From positions 1,798,001 through 1,862,000 of the forward strand of contig NZ_CP027657.1 of assembly GCF_003008615.1 (NCBI RefSeq): a stretch of DNA of 64,000 bases. The letters are read 5' to 3'. A model generated the notes under the pieces. The model did no database searches, was not told the DNA's origin, and was given only the letters and a program-made list of their open reading frames with translations. The stretch's first letter is position 1; the number at the start of each line of letters is the position of its first letter. This stretch comes from Pseudomonas mendocina (GTDB lineage Bacteria > Pseudomonadota > Gammaproteobacteria > Pseudomonadales > Pseudomonadaceae). Below are positions 25,109 to 35,079 of this stretch, one piece after another. The position numbers and the translations under genes are program-made.

Positions 25109-25558
25109 ATGCCTTATTGGCTGATGAAGTCGGAACCCGATGAATTGTCCATCCACGACCTGCAACGGCTGGGCAAAACACGCTGGGACGGCGTGCGCAA
25201 CTATCAAGCACGCAACTTCATGCGGGCGATGAAGCCGGGCGATCTGTTCTTCTTCTATCACTCCAGTTGCCCGCAACCCGGCATCGCCGGTATCGCGCGC
25301 ATCGCTGGCGAGGTTTACCCCGACCCTACCGCGCTCGATCCGCACAGCCACTATCACGACCCCAAAGTCAGCACCGAGAAGAATCCCTGGAGTGCGCTGG
25401 ACGTGGAGTTCGTCGAAGCCTTCGACGAGGTGCTGGCACTGCAGCAGCTGAAGAACAACCCGCTGCTGGCCGAACTGGCCTTGGTACAGCGCGGCAGTCG
25501 ACTGTCGGTGATGCCGGTGAGCGATGCTGAATGGGCGGCGATTCTCGCCATGCGTTGA
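25109..25558 (+). CDS. EVE domain protein
   Basis: A 149-residue protein made of one EVE domain (YWLMKSEPDELSIHDL, TRWDGVRNYQARNFMRAMKPGDLFFFYHSSC, GIAGIARIAGEVYPD). EVE is a PUA-like fold that binds modified bases, such as methylated or hydroxymethylated cytosine, or modified RNA. I start it at 25109 because GCAGGAG lies 10 nt upstream and the conserved domain begins at once. Stand-alone EVE proteins like this are common housekeeping genes of unknown substrate in Pseudomonas. Confidence 0.9.
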   Translation: MPYWLMKSEPDELSIHDLQRLGKTRWDGVRNYQARNFMRAMKPGDLFFFYHSSCPQPGIAGIARIAGEVYPDPTALDPHSHYHDPKVSTEKNPWSALDVEFVEAFDEVLALQQLKNNPLLAELALVQRGSRLSVMPVSDAEWAAILAMR

Positions 25559-25610
25559 GTCCCACGCACCGCTGTGCTATCACCACAGCGACAGCCTACG
25601 GAGCACGCCC

Positions 25611-27467
25611 ATGCCAGCCTCTTCCGCCTGGCCCGCGCGCCTGGCGCTGGCCTTACTCCTGCTGGTACTGAGCGCCGCCAGCGTACTGCTCTGGCGTCAG
25701 ATTGAGGGCGTGCAGCAACAGCGCGTTGACGAGCGACTGGGTTACCAGGCCCGCAGCCTCGCCCGTCAACTGGAAAGCACCCTGCACCTGGAAGTTGCCA
25801 GCCTCGAGCGCATCGCCCGCTTGTGGAACAGCCTGGGCCGCCTGCCACGCGCGGCCTGGGACGAAGAAGTGGAACGCGCGCTACGTGGCTTTCCCGCCTA
25901 TCAGTCGATCCAGTGGGTCGGCCCCGACCTGCACATGCGCTGGCTGCTTCCGGTCGCGGGTAACGAAGCAGCGCTGAATTTCCGCCTATACCCCGAACAC
26001 CCCAACTACCCCCTGGCGATGGAGGCTCGCGAGACCGGAGAACAGCGCTTCTCCAACAGTTTCGACCTGGTGCAGGGTGGCCGTGGCTTCGTGCTCTACA
26101 CCCCGCTGTACCGCGAGCAGAATGGCGAGCGCGTGTTCGACGGATTCCTCCAGGGGGTATTTCGCGTCGAGCCATTGATGCAGCAGTTGCTCAGCCAGAT
26201 CGACCGCGATGCCTTCAATCTGGAGCTGCTGGAAAACGGTCACAGCCTGTTTCGCCACGGCGAGCCGGACAGCAACAAGTGGCACAGCTTGCAACTAGGC
26301 CTGAGCCTGCTCAACAACCAGGGTTTCAGCCTGCGCCTGAGCCCAACTGAGCAGTTGCTCGATCAGCTCGACTCACCGCTGCCCGGCGTCGTGCTCGGCG
26401 CCAGCCTGGCAATCAGCCTGCTGCTGGTCGCAGCCCTGGCCCTGGCCCTGGAAAACAGTCGTCGCGCCCACGCCCTGCAACTGGCCAACCGACGCCACAA
26501 GCAGGAAGCCGAACGCCGCGAAGAAACCGAGCAACGCCTGCGCGAGAATCGCGAGCGCCTGCAGTTGGTGCTCGACCTGACCGACTCCAGCCATGACGGC
26601 CTGTTCATCTTCGACAGCAGCAGCCGCGAGTTGCTGCACATGAACCAGGCCACCTACGCCACGCTCGGCTATCGCCCCGAACAATTCGCCGAACTGCTGC
26701 GTGACGACCCGGAAAAGCTGATGCCCGACTTTCACCGCTGGCTGGAACAGGCACGTCAGGCGCAACGCGCCAACCTCTCGCGGATATTCCAGCGTGAACT
26801 GATTCGTCGCGACGGTAGCCGCCAGCCTGCCGAGATCAATACCCAACTGGTGCAGCTGCATGATCGCGAATACCTGATCGCCGTCTCCCGTGACAACAGC
26901 GAGCGCCTGCAACTGGAGGCGCAACTGCAGCGCCTGTCGCAACTCGATGGCCTGACCGGCTTGTACAACCGCCGCCACTTCGATCAGCAACTGCAGAGCG
27001 ACTGGCGTCGCCTGCGCCGCCTCGGTGCGCCACTGGCGCTGTTGATGCTGGATATCGACCATTTCAAGGCCTACAACGATGCCCTTGGCCACCTGGCCGG
27101 CGACGATGCGCTGCGCCGAGTCAGCTCCGCACTGCAGGACAGCCTGCAACGTGAGGGCGACACGGCCTGCCGCTACGGCGGCGAGGAGTTCGCCATCATC
27201 CTGGCCCACACCGGCCTGGAGGGGGCCGAGCAAGTCGCCGCTCGCATCCACGATGCCATCGCCAGCCTCGAGATCCATCATCCCGCCAGCCCGTTCGGAC
27301 GGCTGACCCTGAGCATCGGCATGACCGTGGTCGACCCGGTCACGGACGAGCAATCGGGTGAGCTCGTCGCCCGCAGTGACCATGCGCTCTACCAGGCCAA
27401 GCATCAGGGGCGCAACCGTACCGCTCTATGGCAGCAACCCACGGTTGACCTGCATCAAACCACCTAG
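25611..27467 (+). CDS. Membrane diguanylate cyclase with PAS and GGDEF domains
   Basis: A 618-residue protein. A first membrane helix (about residues 9-28) and a second near 250-280 enclose a periplasmic sensor that resembles CHASE domains (FPAYQSIQWVGPDLHMRW, GFVLYTPLYREQNGERVFDGFLQGVFRV). A coiled coil and PAS domain (about 310-440) lead to a GGDEF domain with active-site GGEEF at 523-527 and an intact inhibitory RxxD site at 514-517. It should make c-di-GMP and be product-inhibited. No EAL domain. The ATG at 25611 has GGAG 9 nt upstream. Signal unknown. Confidence 0.9.
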   Translation: MPASSAWPARLALALLLLVLSAASVLLWRQIEGVQQQRVDERLGYQARSLARQLESTLHLEVASLERIARLWNSLGRLPRAAWDEEVERALRGFPAYQSIQWVGPDLHMRWLLPVAGNEAALNFRLYPEHPNYPLAMEARETGEQRFSNSFDLVQGGRGFVLYTPLYREQNGERVFDGFLQGVFRVEPLMQQLLSQIDRDAFNLELLENGHSLFRHGEPDSNKWHSLQLGLSLLNNQGFSLRLSPTEQLLDQLDSPLPGVVLGASLAISLLLVAALALALENSRRAHALQLANRRHKQEAERREETEQRLRENRERLQLVLDLTDSSHDGLFIFDSSSRELLHMNQATYATLGYRPEQFAELLRDDPEKLMPDFHRWLEQARQAQRANLSRIFQRELIRRDGSRQPAEINTQLVQLHDREYLIAVSRDNSERLQLEAQLQRLSQLDGLTGLYNRRHFDQQLQSDWRRLRRLGAPLALLMLDIDHFKAYNDALGHLAGDDALRRVSSALQDSLQREGDTACRYGGEEFAIILAHTGLEGAEQVAARIHDAIASLEIHHPASPFGRLTLSIGMTVVDPVTDEQSGELVARSDHALYQAKHQGRNRTALWQQPTVDLHQTT

Positions 27468-27538
27468 ACTGGTGGCGACGGACAATGGAAACCTCTTGAT
27501 GGAGCTTCTGTCACGAGGCTCACGAAAGGATATGACCG

Positions 27539-28600
27539 ATGAACAGAAAACCTCTGCCCTATCTGATCGCTGCGGGCGTCGCCGTGCTGGCAGCCGTGGC
27601 CTGGTGGCAACTGCGCCCGGATGGACTCGGCGAGGGTTTTGCCAGTGGTAACGGCCGCATCGAGGCCACCGAGGTGGACGTGGCAACCAAGCTGGCCGGC
27701 CGCATCGCCAGCATCGAAGTCGACGAAGGCGACTTCGTCGAACCGGGACAGATCCTCGCACGCATGGACACCCAGGTGCTCGAAGCGCAGCTGGCCCAGG
27801 CTCGCGCCCAACTGCGCCAGGCCGAGAACGGACAGAACACCGCCGCCAGCCAGATCAGTCTGCGTCAAAGCGAAAAGCTCACCGCCGAGGCGGTGGTGCG
27901 CCAGCGCCAGGCCGAACTGGATGCCGCGCGCAAACGCCACGCCCGTAGCGCCACGCTGGTCAAGCGTAACGCCATGGCCCAGCAGCAGCTGGATGACGAT
28001 CTGGCCCGCCTGCAGAGCGCCGAAGCGGCGTTAGCCGCAGCGCGGGCCCAGGTCAGCTCGGCCGAAGCAGGGATCGCTGCCGCGCAATCGCAAGCCATCG
28101 AGGCGCAGTCAGCGACCGAAGCGGCCCGCGCCAGCGTCGAACGACTGCAGGTGGACATCGACGACAGCCAGCTCAAGGCGCCTCGCGCCGGTCGCGTGCA
28201 GTACCGCGTGACCCAGCCGGGTGAAGTGCTCGGCGCTGGCGGCAAGCTGCTCAACCTGGTGGATCTCACCGACGTCTACATGACCTTCTTCCTGCCCGAG
28301 CGCCAGGCCGGTCGCGTCGCCCTCGGCAGCGAAGTACGCCTGGTGATCGATGCGGCGCCGCAATATGTGATCCCGGCCAAGGTCAGCTATGTCGCCAGCG
28401 TCGCCCAGTTCACTCCGAAGACCGTGGAAACTGCCAGCGAACGCGAGAAGCTGATGTTCCGGGTCAAGGCGCGCATCGACCCCGATCTCCTGAGCAAGCA
28501 CCTGCAGCAGGTGAAGACCGGCGTGCCTGGCATGGCCTATCTGCGCCTCGACCCTGACGCCGAATGGCCCGCGCATCTGGCGATCAAGGTTCCGCAATGA
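27539..28600 (+). CDS. HlyD-family membrane fusion protein (YhiI-like)
   Basis: A 353-residue periplasmic adaptor with an N-terminal membrane anchor ([17 protein letters not shown]), lipoyl half-motif [27 protein letters not shown], a long alpha-hairpin coiled coil (about residues 85-205), and the second lipoyl half [24 protein letters not shown]. It overlaps the ABC gene by 4 bp. With the next two genes it forms a tripartite exporter of the YhiI-RbbA-YhhJ type; the matching outer-membrane channel would be TolC-like and encoded elsewhere. Confidence 0.9.
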   Translation: MNRKPLPYLIAAGVAVLAAVAWWQLRPDGLGEGFASGNGRIEATEVDVATKLAGRIASIEVDEGDFVEPGQILARMDTQVLEAQLAQARAQLRQAENGQNTAASQISLRQSEKLTAEAVVRQRQAELDAARKRHARSATLVKRNAMAQQQLDDDLARLQSAEAALAAARAQVSSAEAGIAAAQSQAIEAQSATEAARASVERLQVDIDDSQLKAPRAGRVQYRVTQPGEVLGAGGKLLNLVDLTDVYMTFFLPERQAGRVALGSEVRLVIDAAPQYVIPAKVSYVASVAQFTPKTVETASEREKLMFRVKARIDPDLLSKHLQQVKTGVPGMAYLRLDPDAEWPAHLAIKVPQ

Positions 28601-31302
28601 ACGCGCCGGTCGCACGCCTGAGCGGCGTCGGCCTGCGCTACGGCCAGACCCACGCCCTGCAACAGGTCGACCTGGAGCTGCCAGCCCGCTGCATGGTCGG
28701 CCTGATCGGTCCGGACGGTGTCGGCAAGTCCAGCCTACTGGCGCTGATCGCCGGGGCGCGCAAGATTCAGGACGGTAGCGTCGAAGTGCTCGACGGCGAC
28801 ATGGCTGACGCTCGCCACCGGCGCAATGTATGTCCTCACATTGCCTATATGCCTCAGGGCCTGGGCAAGAACCTGTATCCGACGTTGTCGGTGTTCGAGA
28901 ACCTGGACTTCTTCGGTCGCCTGTTCGGCCAGGACGCTGCCGAACGCGAGCGGCGCATCGATGATCTGCTGCGCAGCACTGGCATGGCCGCTTTCCGCGA
29001 ACGCCCGGCAGGCAAGCTGTCCGGCGGCATGAAGCAGAAGCTCGGGCTGTGCTGCGCACTGATCCATGACCCGGATCTGCTGATCCTCGACGAACCGACC
29101 ACCGGCGTCGACCCGTTGTCACGCAACCAGTTCTGGGAGCTGATCGCCCGCATCCGTGCGCAACGTCCGCAGATGAGCGTGTTGGTGGCCACTGCCTACA
29201 TGGAGGAAGCCGAGCGCTTCGATCATCTGGTGGCGATGGATGCCGGCCACGTGCTGGCCGAAGGCAGCCCGGCCGAACTGCGCGCACGCACCGGCAGCGA
29301 CAGCCTGGAGCAGGCCTTCATCGCCCTGCTGCCCGAAGAGCGCCGCCGCGGCCATCAGCAGGTAGTGATTCCGCCCCTGCAAGGCAGTCACGAGATCGCC
29401 ATCGAGGCCAAGGGCCTGACCATGCGCTTCGGTGATTTCGTCGCTGTCGATTCGGTGTCGTTTCGCATCCGCCGGGGCGAGATCTTCGGCTTCCTCGGTT
29501 CCAACGGCTGCGGCAAGAGCACCACCATGAAGATGCTCACCGGCCTGCTGCCGGCCAGCGAAGGCGAGGCACTGTTGTTCGGCCAGGCGGTCGACCCACG
29601 CGACATGGCCACGCGCAAGCGGGTCGGCTACATGTCCCAGGCGTTTTCACTGTATGGCGAACTGACGGTGCGACAGAACCTGGTGCTGCATGCCCAACTG
29701 TTCCACGTCCCTTCAGACGAGATCGAACCGCGCGTGGCGCAGATGGCCGCGCGCTTCGATCTCGACGAGGTCATGGACATGCTCCCCGAGCGCCTGCCGC
29801 TGGGTATCCGCCAGCGTCTGTCGCTGGCCGTGGCGGTGATCCACAAGCCGGAGATCCTGATCCTCGACGAACCCACCTCAGGGGTCGACCCGGTGGCCCG
29901 CGACGGTTTCTGGCAACTGATGCTCGACCTGTCGCGCCAGGACGGCGTGACCATCTTCATCTCCACCCACTTCATGAACGAGGCGCAGCGCTGTGACCGT
30001 ATCTCGTTGATGCACGCCGGCAAGGTGCTCGACAGCGATACCCCGCAGGGCCTGATGGACAAACGCGGCCTGGACAGCCTGGAAGCCACCTTTATCGCCT
30101 ACCTGCAGGAGGCCGTCGGCGAGCAGCCTGTCAGCGAGGCGCCGCCACTGGAGCAGGCACCGCCACCGCAACGCCAGTTGTTCAGCCTGCGCCGTCTGCT
30201 CAGCTACGCCCGACGCGAAGCGCTGGAGCTGCGGCGCGACCCGATTCGTGGCGGCATGGCCCTGCTCGGTACGGTGCTGCTGCTGTTCATCATCGGCTAT
30301 GGCATCAGTCTCGACGTGGAAGACCTGACCTTCGCCGTGCTGGATCGCGACCAGACCACCACCAGTCAGGAATACCACCTGAACCTGTCCGGCTCACGCT
30401 ACTTCCTGGAGAAGGCGCCGCTGCACGATTACGACGAGCTGGAGCGACGCCTGCGCAATGGCGACATCAGCCTGGCGGTGGAGATTCCGCCGCACTTCGG
30501 CCGCGACCTCAAGCGCGGTGCCAGCCCGCAGATCGGCATGTGGATCGACGGCGCCATGCCGACCCGTGCCGAAACCATCAAGGGCTACGTCACCGGCCTG
30601 CATCAGCACTACCTGAGCGAGCTGGCCCGACGCTCGCCGCAGCCGCAGGCTGCCAACGCCGCCGAACTGGAGGTGCGCTACCGCTACAACCCAGATGTCG
30701 AAAGCCTCAAGGCCATGGTACCGGCAGTCATCCCGCTGCTGCTGATGCTGATTCCGGCGATGCTCACGGCACTCGGCGTCGTGCGCGAGAAGGAGCTGGG
30801 GTCGATCATCAACCTCTACGTCACCCCGGTCACCCGCCTGGAGTTCTTGCTCGGCAAGCAGTTGCCCTACATCGCCCTGGGTCTGTTCAACTTCATCCTG
30901 CTGGTGCTGCTGGCGGTCACTGTGTTCGACGTGCCGCTCAAGGGTAACCCGTTGACCCTGCTGGCCGGTGCCTTGCTCTATCTGGCCTGCGCCACCGGCC
31001 TCGGCCTACTCATGTCGACCTTCACCAAGAGCCAGATCGCCGCCGTGTTCGGCACCGCCATCGCCACCCTGCTACCGGCCATCCAGTTCTCTGGTCTGAT
31101 CTACCCGGTCGCCTCGCTGGAAGGCTTCGGCGCGCTGGTCGGCCAGCTCTACCCTACCTCGCAGTTCCTGGTGATCAGCCGCGGCCTGTTCTCCAAGGCA
31201 CTCGAACTCCATGATCTGGCCGGGTACTTCCTCGCCCTGGCGCTGACCATCCCGCTCCTGACGCTGCTCAGCGCCAGCCTGCTGCGCAAACAGGAGGTCT
31301 GA
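28597..31302 (+). CDS. Fused double-ATPase/permease ABC transporter, RbbA-like
   Basis: A 901-residue fusion. ATPase 1 has Walker [10 protein letters not shown] (38-46), signature LSGGMKQ (141-147) and LLILDEP. ATPase 2 has Walker [10 protein letters not shown] (301-309), the degenerate signature [11 protein letters not shown] and [12 protein letters not shown]. From about residue 540 comes an ABC-2 permease with one N-terminal helix, a large outer domain and five C-terminal helices. The start ATG overlaps the HlyD stop (ATGA). It matches E. coli RbbA (YhiH) in architecture. The substrate is unknown. Confidence 0.9.
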   Translation: MNAPVARLSGVGLRYGQTHALQQVDLELPARCMVGLIGPDGVGKSSLLALIAGARKIQDGSVEVLDGDMADARHRRNVCPHIAYMPQGLGKNLYPTLSVFENLDFFGRLFGQDAAERERRIDDLLRSTGMAAFRERPAGKLSGGMKQKLGLCCALIHDPDLLILDEPTTGVDPLSRNQFWELIARIRAQRPQMSVLVATAYMEEAERFDHLVAMDAGHVLAEGSPAELRARTGSDSLEQAFIALLPEERRRGHQQVVIPPLQGSHEIAIEAKGLTMRFGDFVAVDSVSFRIRRGEIFGFLGSNGCGKSTTMKMLTGLLPASEGEALLFGQAVDPRDMATRKRVGYMSQAFSLYGELTVRQNLVLHAQLFHVPSDEIEPRVAQMAARFDLDEVMDMLPERLPLGIRQRLSLAVAVIHKPEILILDEPTSGVDPVARDGFWQLMLDLSRQDGVTIFISTHFMNEAQRCDRISLMHAGKVLDSDTPQGLMDKRGLDSLEATFIAYLQEAVGEQPVSEAPPLEQAPPPQRQLFSLRRLLSYARREALELRRDPIRGGMALLGTVLLLFIIGYGISLDVEDLTFAVLDRDQTTTSQEYHLNLSGSRYFLEKAPLHDYDELERRLRNGDISLAVEIPPHFGRDLKRGASPQIGMWIDGAMPTRAETIKGYVTGLHQHYLSELARRSPQPQAANAAELEVRYRYNPDVESLKAMVPAVIPLLLMLIPAMLTALGVVREKELGSIINLYVTPVTRLEFLLGKQLPYIALGLFNFILLVLLAVTVFDVPLKGNPLTLLAGALLYLACATGLGLLMSTFTKSQIAAVFGTAIATLLPAIQFSGLIYPVASLEGFGALVGQLYPTSQFLVISRGLFSKALELHDLAGYFLALALTIPLLTLLSASLLRKQEV

Positions 31303-32426
31303 TGGAACGCCTGGCCAACATCCTGCACCTCGGCATCAAGGAACTGCGCAGCCTGCAGCACGACCTGGCACTGGTACTGCTGATCGTCTGGGCCTTCAGC
31401 ATGGGCATCTACTCGGCCGCCACCAGCATGCCGGAAAGCCTGCACAACGCCGCCATTGCCGTGGTCGACGAAGACCAGTCGCAACTCTCCGAACGGCTGA
31501 TCCAGGCCTTCCAGGAGCCCTATTTCCGCACTCCGGAACGCATCGATCTGAGCGAGATGGATCGCGGCATGGACTCCGGGCGCTACACCTTCACCCTGAA
31601 CATTCCGCCGAACTTCCAGCGCGACGTGCTCGCCGGCCGCAGCCCGGCGATCCAGCTCAATGTCGACGCCACTCAGGTGAGCATGGCCTTCACCGGTGCC
31701 GGCTACATCCAGAACATCGGCGCCAGCGAGGTGGCCGAGTTCGTTCGCCGCTACCGTGGCGACCTGGCGCAGCCGGCGGAACTGGCGCTACGCGTGCAGT
31801 TCAACCCGAACCTGACGCGCGCCTGGTTCGGTTCGGTGATGGAGGTGATCAACCAGATCACCATGCTGTCGATCATCCTCACTGGCGCGGCGCTGATCCG
31901 CGAACGCGAACACGGCACCGTGGAGCACCTGCTGGTGATGCCGGTAACGCCGCTGGAGATCATGCTGGCCAAGGTCTGGTCGATGGGGCTGGTGGTGCTG
32001 ACGGCGGCAGCGCTGTCGCTGCTGCTGGTGGTGCAGGGTTGGCTGCAGGTACCGATCGAGGGCTCCATCGCGCTGTTCCTGGCCGGAGCGGCGCTGCACC
32101 TGTTCGCCACCACCTCGATGGGCATCTTCTTCGGCACGGTGGCCCGCTCGATGCCGCAGCTGGGCCTGCTGATCATCCTGGTGCTGCTGCCGCTGCAGAT
32201 CCTCTCCGGCGGCACCACGCCGCGCGAGAGCATGCCCGAGCTGGTGCAGCAGATCATGCTGGCGGCGCCGACCACCCATTTCGTCGCGCTGGCCCAGGCC
32301 ATTCTCTATCGCGGCGCGGGGCTGGCCATCGTCTGGCCCTACATGCTGGCCATCGCCGGCATCGGCACGTTGTTCTTCGTCGCGGCACTGAGTCGCTTTC
32401 GCAAGACCCTGGCGCAGATGGCCTGA
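31302..32426 (+). CDS. ABC-2 permease (YhhJ-like)
   Basis: A 374-residue permease with one N-terminal membrane segment (residues about 22-40), a periplasmic domain (about 45-175), and five C-terminal helices. It contains the ABC-2 motif REREHGTVEHLLVMPVTPLEIMLAK. Its ATG overlaps the stop of the fused ATPase gene by one base, and GGAGG lies 7 nt before it. It completes the exporter of which the neighbour supplies ATPases and the other membrane half. Confidence 0.9.
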   Translation: MERLANILHLGIKELRSLQHDLALVLLIVWAFSMGIYSAATSMPESLHNAAIAVVDEDQSQLSERLIQAFQEPYFRTPERIDLSEMDRGMDSGRYTFTLNIPPNFQRDVLAGRSPAIQLNVDATQVSMAFTGAGYIQNIGASEVAEFVRRYRGDLAQPAELALRVQFNPNLTRAWFGSVMEVINQITMLSIILTGAALIREREHGTVEHLLVMPVTPLEIMLAKVWSMGLVVLTAAALSLLLVVQGWLQVPIEGSIALFLAGAALHLFATTSMGIFFGTVARSMPQLGLLIILVLLPLQILSGGTTPRESMPELVQQIMLAAPTTHFVALAQAILYRGAGLAIVWPYMLAIAGIGTLFFVAALSRFRKTLAQMA

Positions 32427-32432
32427 ACAAAC

Positions 32433-32506
32433 CGTAGGAGCGGCTTCAGCCGCGAATCGCTTTGGCCTTCACCACAGAAGCAGCCCAAACGCAAAGGGGA
32501 TTCGCC
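32433..32506. repeat. Pseudomonas REP pair
   Basis: GTAGGAGCGGCTTCAGCCGCGAA is the classic Pseudomonas REP core and is faced by GATTCGCCGCTAC at the far end. It lies between the converging exporter and fliL-like genes. Confidence 0.65.
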
Positions 32507-32507
32507 G

Positions 32508-32912
32508 CTACTGAATGATCAGATTGTTGAACAGCAGGTCTTCGACGATGGGCTTGCCCTCCTCGCCGTTGATCGCATCCTGCACCTGCTTGAGCGCCTG
32601 CTGACGCAGGTTCTCGCGGCCATCGGGGGCATTGATGGTCTCGCTGGTCTGGGCCGAGAACAGCATCACCATCTGATGACGGATCAGTGGCTCATGCTGT
32701 TTGAGCTTGTCCTCGGCCTCGGTGCCGGTCACGCGCAGCGATACATCGGCCTTGAAGAACTTCAGGCGATTACCGGTATCGGCCAGGTTACCGATCAGGG
32801 CTGGTGTCAGGTTGTAGTAGAGCGTCGTCGGGACTTCTTCCTTCTTCTCCGAAGACGCCAGGGCAGGCAGGCAAATCGACAGACTCAGCAGCAGGGCGGT
32901 CAACAGTTTCAC
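32508..32912 (-). CDS. FliL-like secreted protein
   Basis: A 134-residue protein with a signal peptide (MKLLTALLLSLSICLPALA) and a FliL-type domain (LTPALIGNLADTGNRLKFFKADVSLRV, then IRHQMVMLFSAQTSETIN and GRENLRQQALKQVQ). I use the GTG at 32912, because GGAG lies 8 nt before it and the signal peptide begins there; an ATG 42 nt upstream has no ribosome site. It is far from any flagellar gene here, and unlike true FliL its hydrophobic segment looks cleavable. PA5233 holds the same place in P. aeruginosa. Confidence 0.72.
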   Translation of the reverse strand: MKLLTALLLSLSICLPALASSEKKEEVPTTLYYNLTPALIGNLADTGNRLKFFKADVSLRVTGTEAEDKLKQHEPLIRHQMVMLFSAQTSETINAPDGRENLRQQALKQVQDAINGEEGKPIVEDLLFNNLIIQ

Positions 32913-33067
32913 GTTCGGCACTCCATCGGGGATGTGCCTAGCATAGCCATCCACACGCCAGCACCCAAGCCCGGCGCTTATGCCGACCTATCAGGCATCG
33001 GCATGCTCGTTGACCCTCGGCGGGCGCTTTCTACACTGCAAGGCACCCTGCAAGAGGAATGACCTTC

Positions 33068-34048
33068 ATGAAAGCCCTGCTGTGCAAAGCCTTCGGCCCC
33101 GCCGACACCCTGGTACTGGAAGACCTGCCGAGCCCCGAACCCAAGAAGAACGAGGTGCTGATCGAGGTGCAGGCCGCCGGGGTCAACTTCCCCGACACGC
33201 TGATCATCGAAGGCAAATACCAGTTCAAGCCACCCTTCCCCTTCGCCCCGGGCGGTGAAGTGGCCGGCGTGGTCAAGGCCGTTGGCGAGAAGGTCAGCCA
33301 CCTGCGCGCCGGTGACCGGGTGATGGCGCTGACCGGTTGGGGCGGCTTCGCCGAAGAAGTCGCTGTGCCGGCCTACAACGTGCTGCCGGTGCCCAAGAGC
33401 ATGGATCTGACCACCGCGGCGGCCTTCGGCATGACCTACGGCACCTCGATGCACGCCCTCAAGCAGCGCGCCAACCTGCAACCGGGCGAAACCCTGCTGG
33501 TGCTCGGCGCCTCCGGTGGCGTCGGCCTGGCCGCTGTGGAAATCGGCAAAGCCATGGGCGCCAAGGTGATTGCTGCCGCGAGCAGCGCCGAGAAACTGGA
33601 AGTGGCGCGCAATGCCGGCGCCGACGAACTGATCAACTACAGCGAGCAGAGCCTCAAGGACGAGGTGAAGAAGCTCACCGGCGGTCAGGGCGTGGACGTG
33701 ATCTACGACCCAGTGGGCGGCACGCTGTTCGAGGAAGCCTTCCGCAGCATCGGCTGGAACGGCCGCTTCCTGGTGGTGGGCTTCGCCGCCGGCGGTGGCA
33801 TCCCAGCGCTGCCAGCCAACCTGCCACTGCTCAAGGGTGCCTCCCTGGTCGGCGTATTCTGGGGCTCCTTCGCCCAGCGCCAGCCGCAGGACAATGCCGA
33901 GAACTTCCAGCAGCTGTTCGCCTGGCATGCCGAAGGCAAGCTCAAGCCCCTGGTGTCGCAAACCTTCCCGCTAGAGCGCGGCGGCGAAGCGATCGATGCA
34001 CTTGGCCAGCGCAAGGCCGTGGGCAAGGTGGTGGTGACTGTGCGATAG
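33068..34048 (+). CDS. NADPH:quinone oxidoreductase family protein
   Basis: A 326-residue zinc-free medium-chain reductase. It has the MDR N-terminus (MKALLCKAFGPADTLVLEDLP), the cofactor motif LVLGASGGVGLAAVEIGKAMGA, and DVIYDPVGG; the catalytic zinc cysteines of alcohol dehydrogenases are absent. AGAGGAAT precedes the ATG at 33068; an ATG 9 nt upstream would leave no room for it. It stands alone. Its acceptor (quinone, enone or acyl-CoA) cannot be read from sequence. Confidence 0.87.
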   Translation: MKALLCKAFGPADTLVLEDLPSPEPKKNEVLIEVQAAGVNFPDTLIIEGKYQFKPPFPFAPGGEVAGVVKAVGEKVSHLRAGDRVMALTGWGGFAEEVAVPAYNVLPVPKSMDLTTAAAFGMTYGTSMHALKQRANLQPGETLLVLGASGGVGLAAVEIGKAMGAKVIAAASSAEKLEVARNAGADELINYSEQSLKDEVKKLTGGQGVDVIYDPVGGTLFEEAFRSIGWNGRFLVVGFAAGGGIPALPANLPLLKGASLVGVFWGSFAQRQPQDNAENFQQLFAWHAEGKLKPLVSQTFPLERGGEAIDALGQRKAVGKVVVTVR

Positions 34049-34054
34049 CAGTGC

Positions 34055-34108
34055 GCAGGGTGGGTGCAACCCGCCGAATCAATCAGTGGCGGGTTGCACC
34101 CGCCCTAC
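34055..34108. repeat. GCAGGGTGGGTGCAACCCGCC inverted repeat
   Basis: The arms at both ends (GGGTGCAACCCGCC and GGCGGGTTGCACCC) are perfect inverses around a short spacer, between converging genes; it may act as a bidirectional terminator. Confidence 0.6.
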
Positions 34109-34110
34109 CA

Positions 34111-35079
34111 CTATGAACGCGGCGCGTAGGCGAATACGTCGGCGCGCATCTGGTGCGCATCCATGCCGGCCTCGACCAGCGCATCGAGCGTGGCATAGAC
34201 CATCGCCGGTGAACCGCTGGCGTAGACGTGCAAGGCCTTGAGGTCGGGAAAGTCCTCGCGTACGGCTTCGTGCAGCAGGCCGCAACGGCCCTGCCAGCCG
34301 CACTGGTCACTGACCACCTGATGCAGGTGTAGGTTGTCCAGCTGCTGCCACTCGGCCCAGTGCGGCAGTGCATAAAAATCCTCGGGCCGACGCGCGCCCC
34401 AGTACAGGTGCACCGGATGGTCGAAACCGGCGGCGCGGCAATGCTCGATCAGGCTGTGCATCTGGCCCATGCCGGTACCGGCAGCAATCAACACCAGCGG
34501 GCCATCAGGCAGATCGGCGAGGTGGGTATCACCATAGGGCATCTGCACGCGAACCATACCCATGGCGCGCAGATGCTCCAGCAGCGTGATACTGCTGTCC
34601 TCACGAGCGAGAATGTGCAGCTCCAGCTCACGCCCCGAGTGCGGCGCCGAGGCCAGGGAGAAGGCAGCCATCTCACCATCCGGGCGCTGCAGCAGCAGGT
34701 ACTGCCCGGCGTGATAACGCGGCGCCTTACCCGCTGGCGTACGCAAGCGCACACGGCACACCTCGCCGCCCACATCCTGGCACTCGATCACCTGGCAGCT
34801 CAGCTCGCGCACCGGCAGCTCCCCCGGCGCCAGCACACCGTCCCAGTGCAGCACGCAGTCTTCCAGCGGTTCGGCCAGGCAGGTGAACAACTCGCCATGA
34901 TCCAGCTCGATACCGTTCTGCCTGACCCGGCCCTCCACCAGCAGAGCGGCGCAGATATGGCAATTGCCATTGCGGCAGCTCTGCGGACACTCGTAGCCCA
35001 GGCGCCGGGCGCCATCGAGAATGCGCTCCCCCGGCTGCAAAGCGAGGGTGACGCCAGAAGGTTGCAGGGTGACGTTCAT
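34111..35079 (-). CDS. 2Fe-2S ferredoxin-type NAD(P)H reductase
   Basis: A 322-residue flavoprotein with an N-terminal plant-type ferredoxin domain, cluster cysteines Cys35, Cys40, Cys43 and Cys67 (SCRNGNCHIC, FTCLAEP). An FAD domain (PRYHAGQYLLLQRPDG, FSLASAP) and a NAD(P) domain (LIAAGTGMGQMHSL) follow. It is of the CDP-6-deoxyglucoseen-reductase / Fre type. The start overlaps the ubiD stop by one base (TGATG), so it is translated with ubiD; it may supply reduced flavin for prenyl-FMN or for hydroxylation. That link is an inference from position. Confidence 0.87.
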   Translation of the reverse strand: MNVTLQPSGVTLALQPGERILDGARRLGYECPQSCRNGNCHICAALLVEGRVRQNGIELDHGELFTCLAEPLEDCVLHWDGVLAPGELPVRELSCQVIECQDVGGEVCRVRLRTPAGKAPRYHAGQYLLLQRPDGEMAAFSLASAPHSGRELELHILAREDSSITLLEHLRAMGMVRVQMPYGDTHLADLPDGPLVLIAAGTGMGQMHSLIEHCRAAGFDHPVHLYWGARRPEDFYALPHWAEWQQLDNLHLHQVVSDQCGWQGRCGLLHEAVREDFPDLKALHVYASGSPAMVYATLDALVEAGMDAHQMRADVFAYAPRS

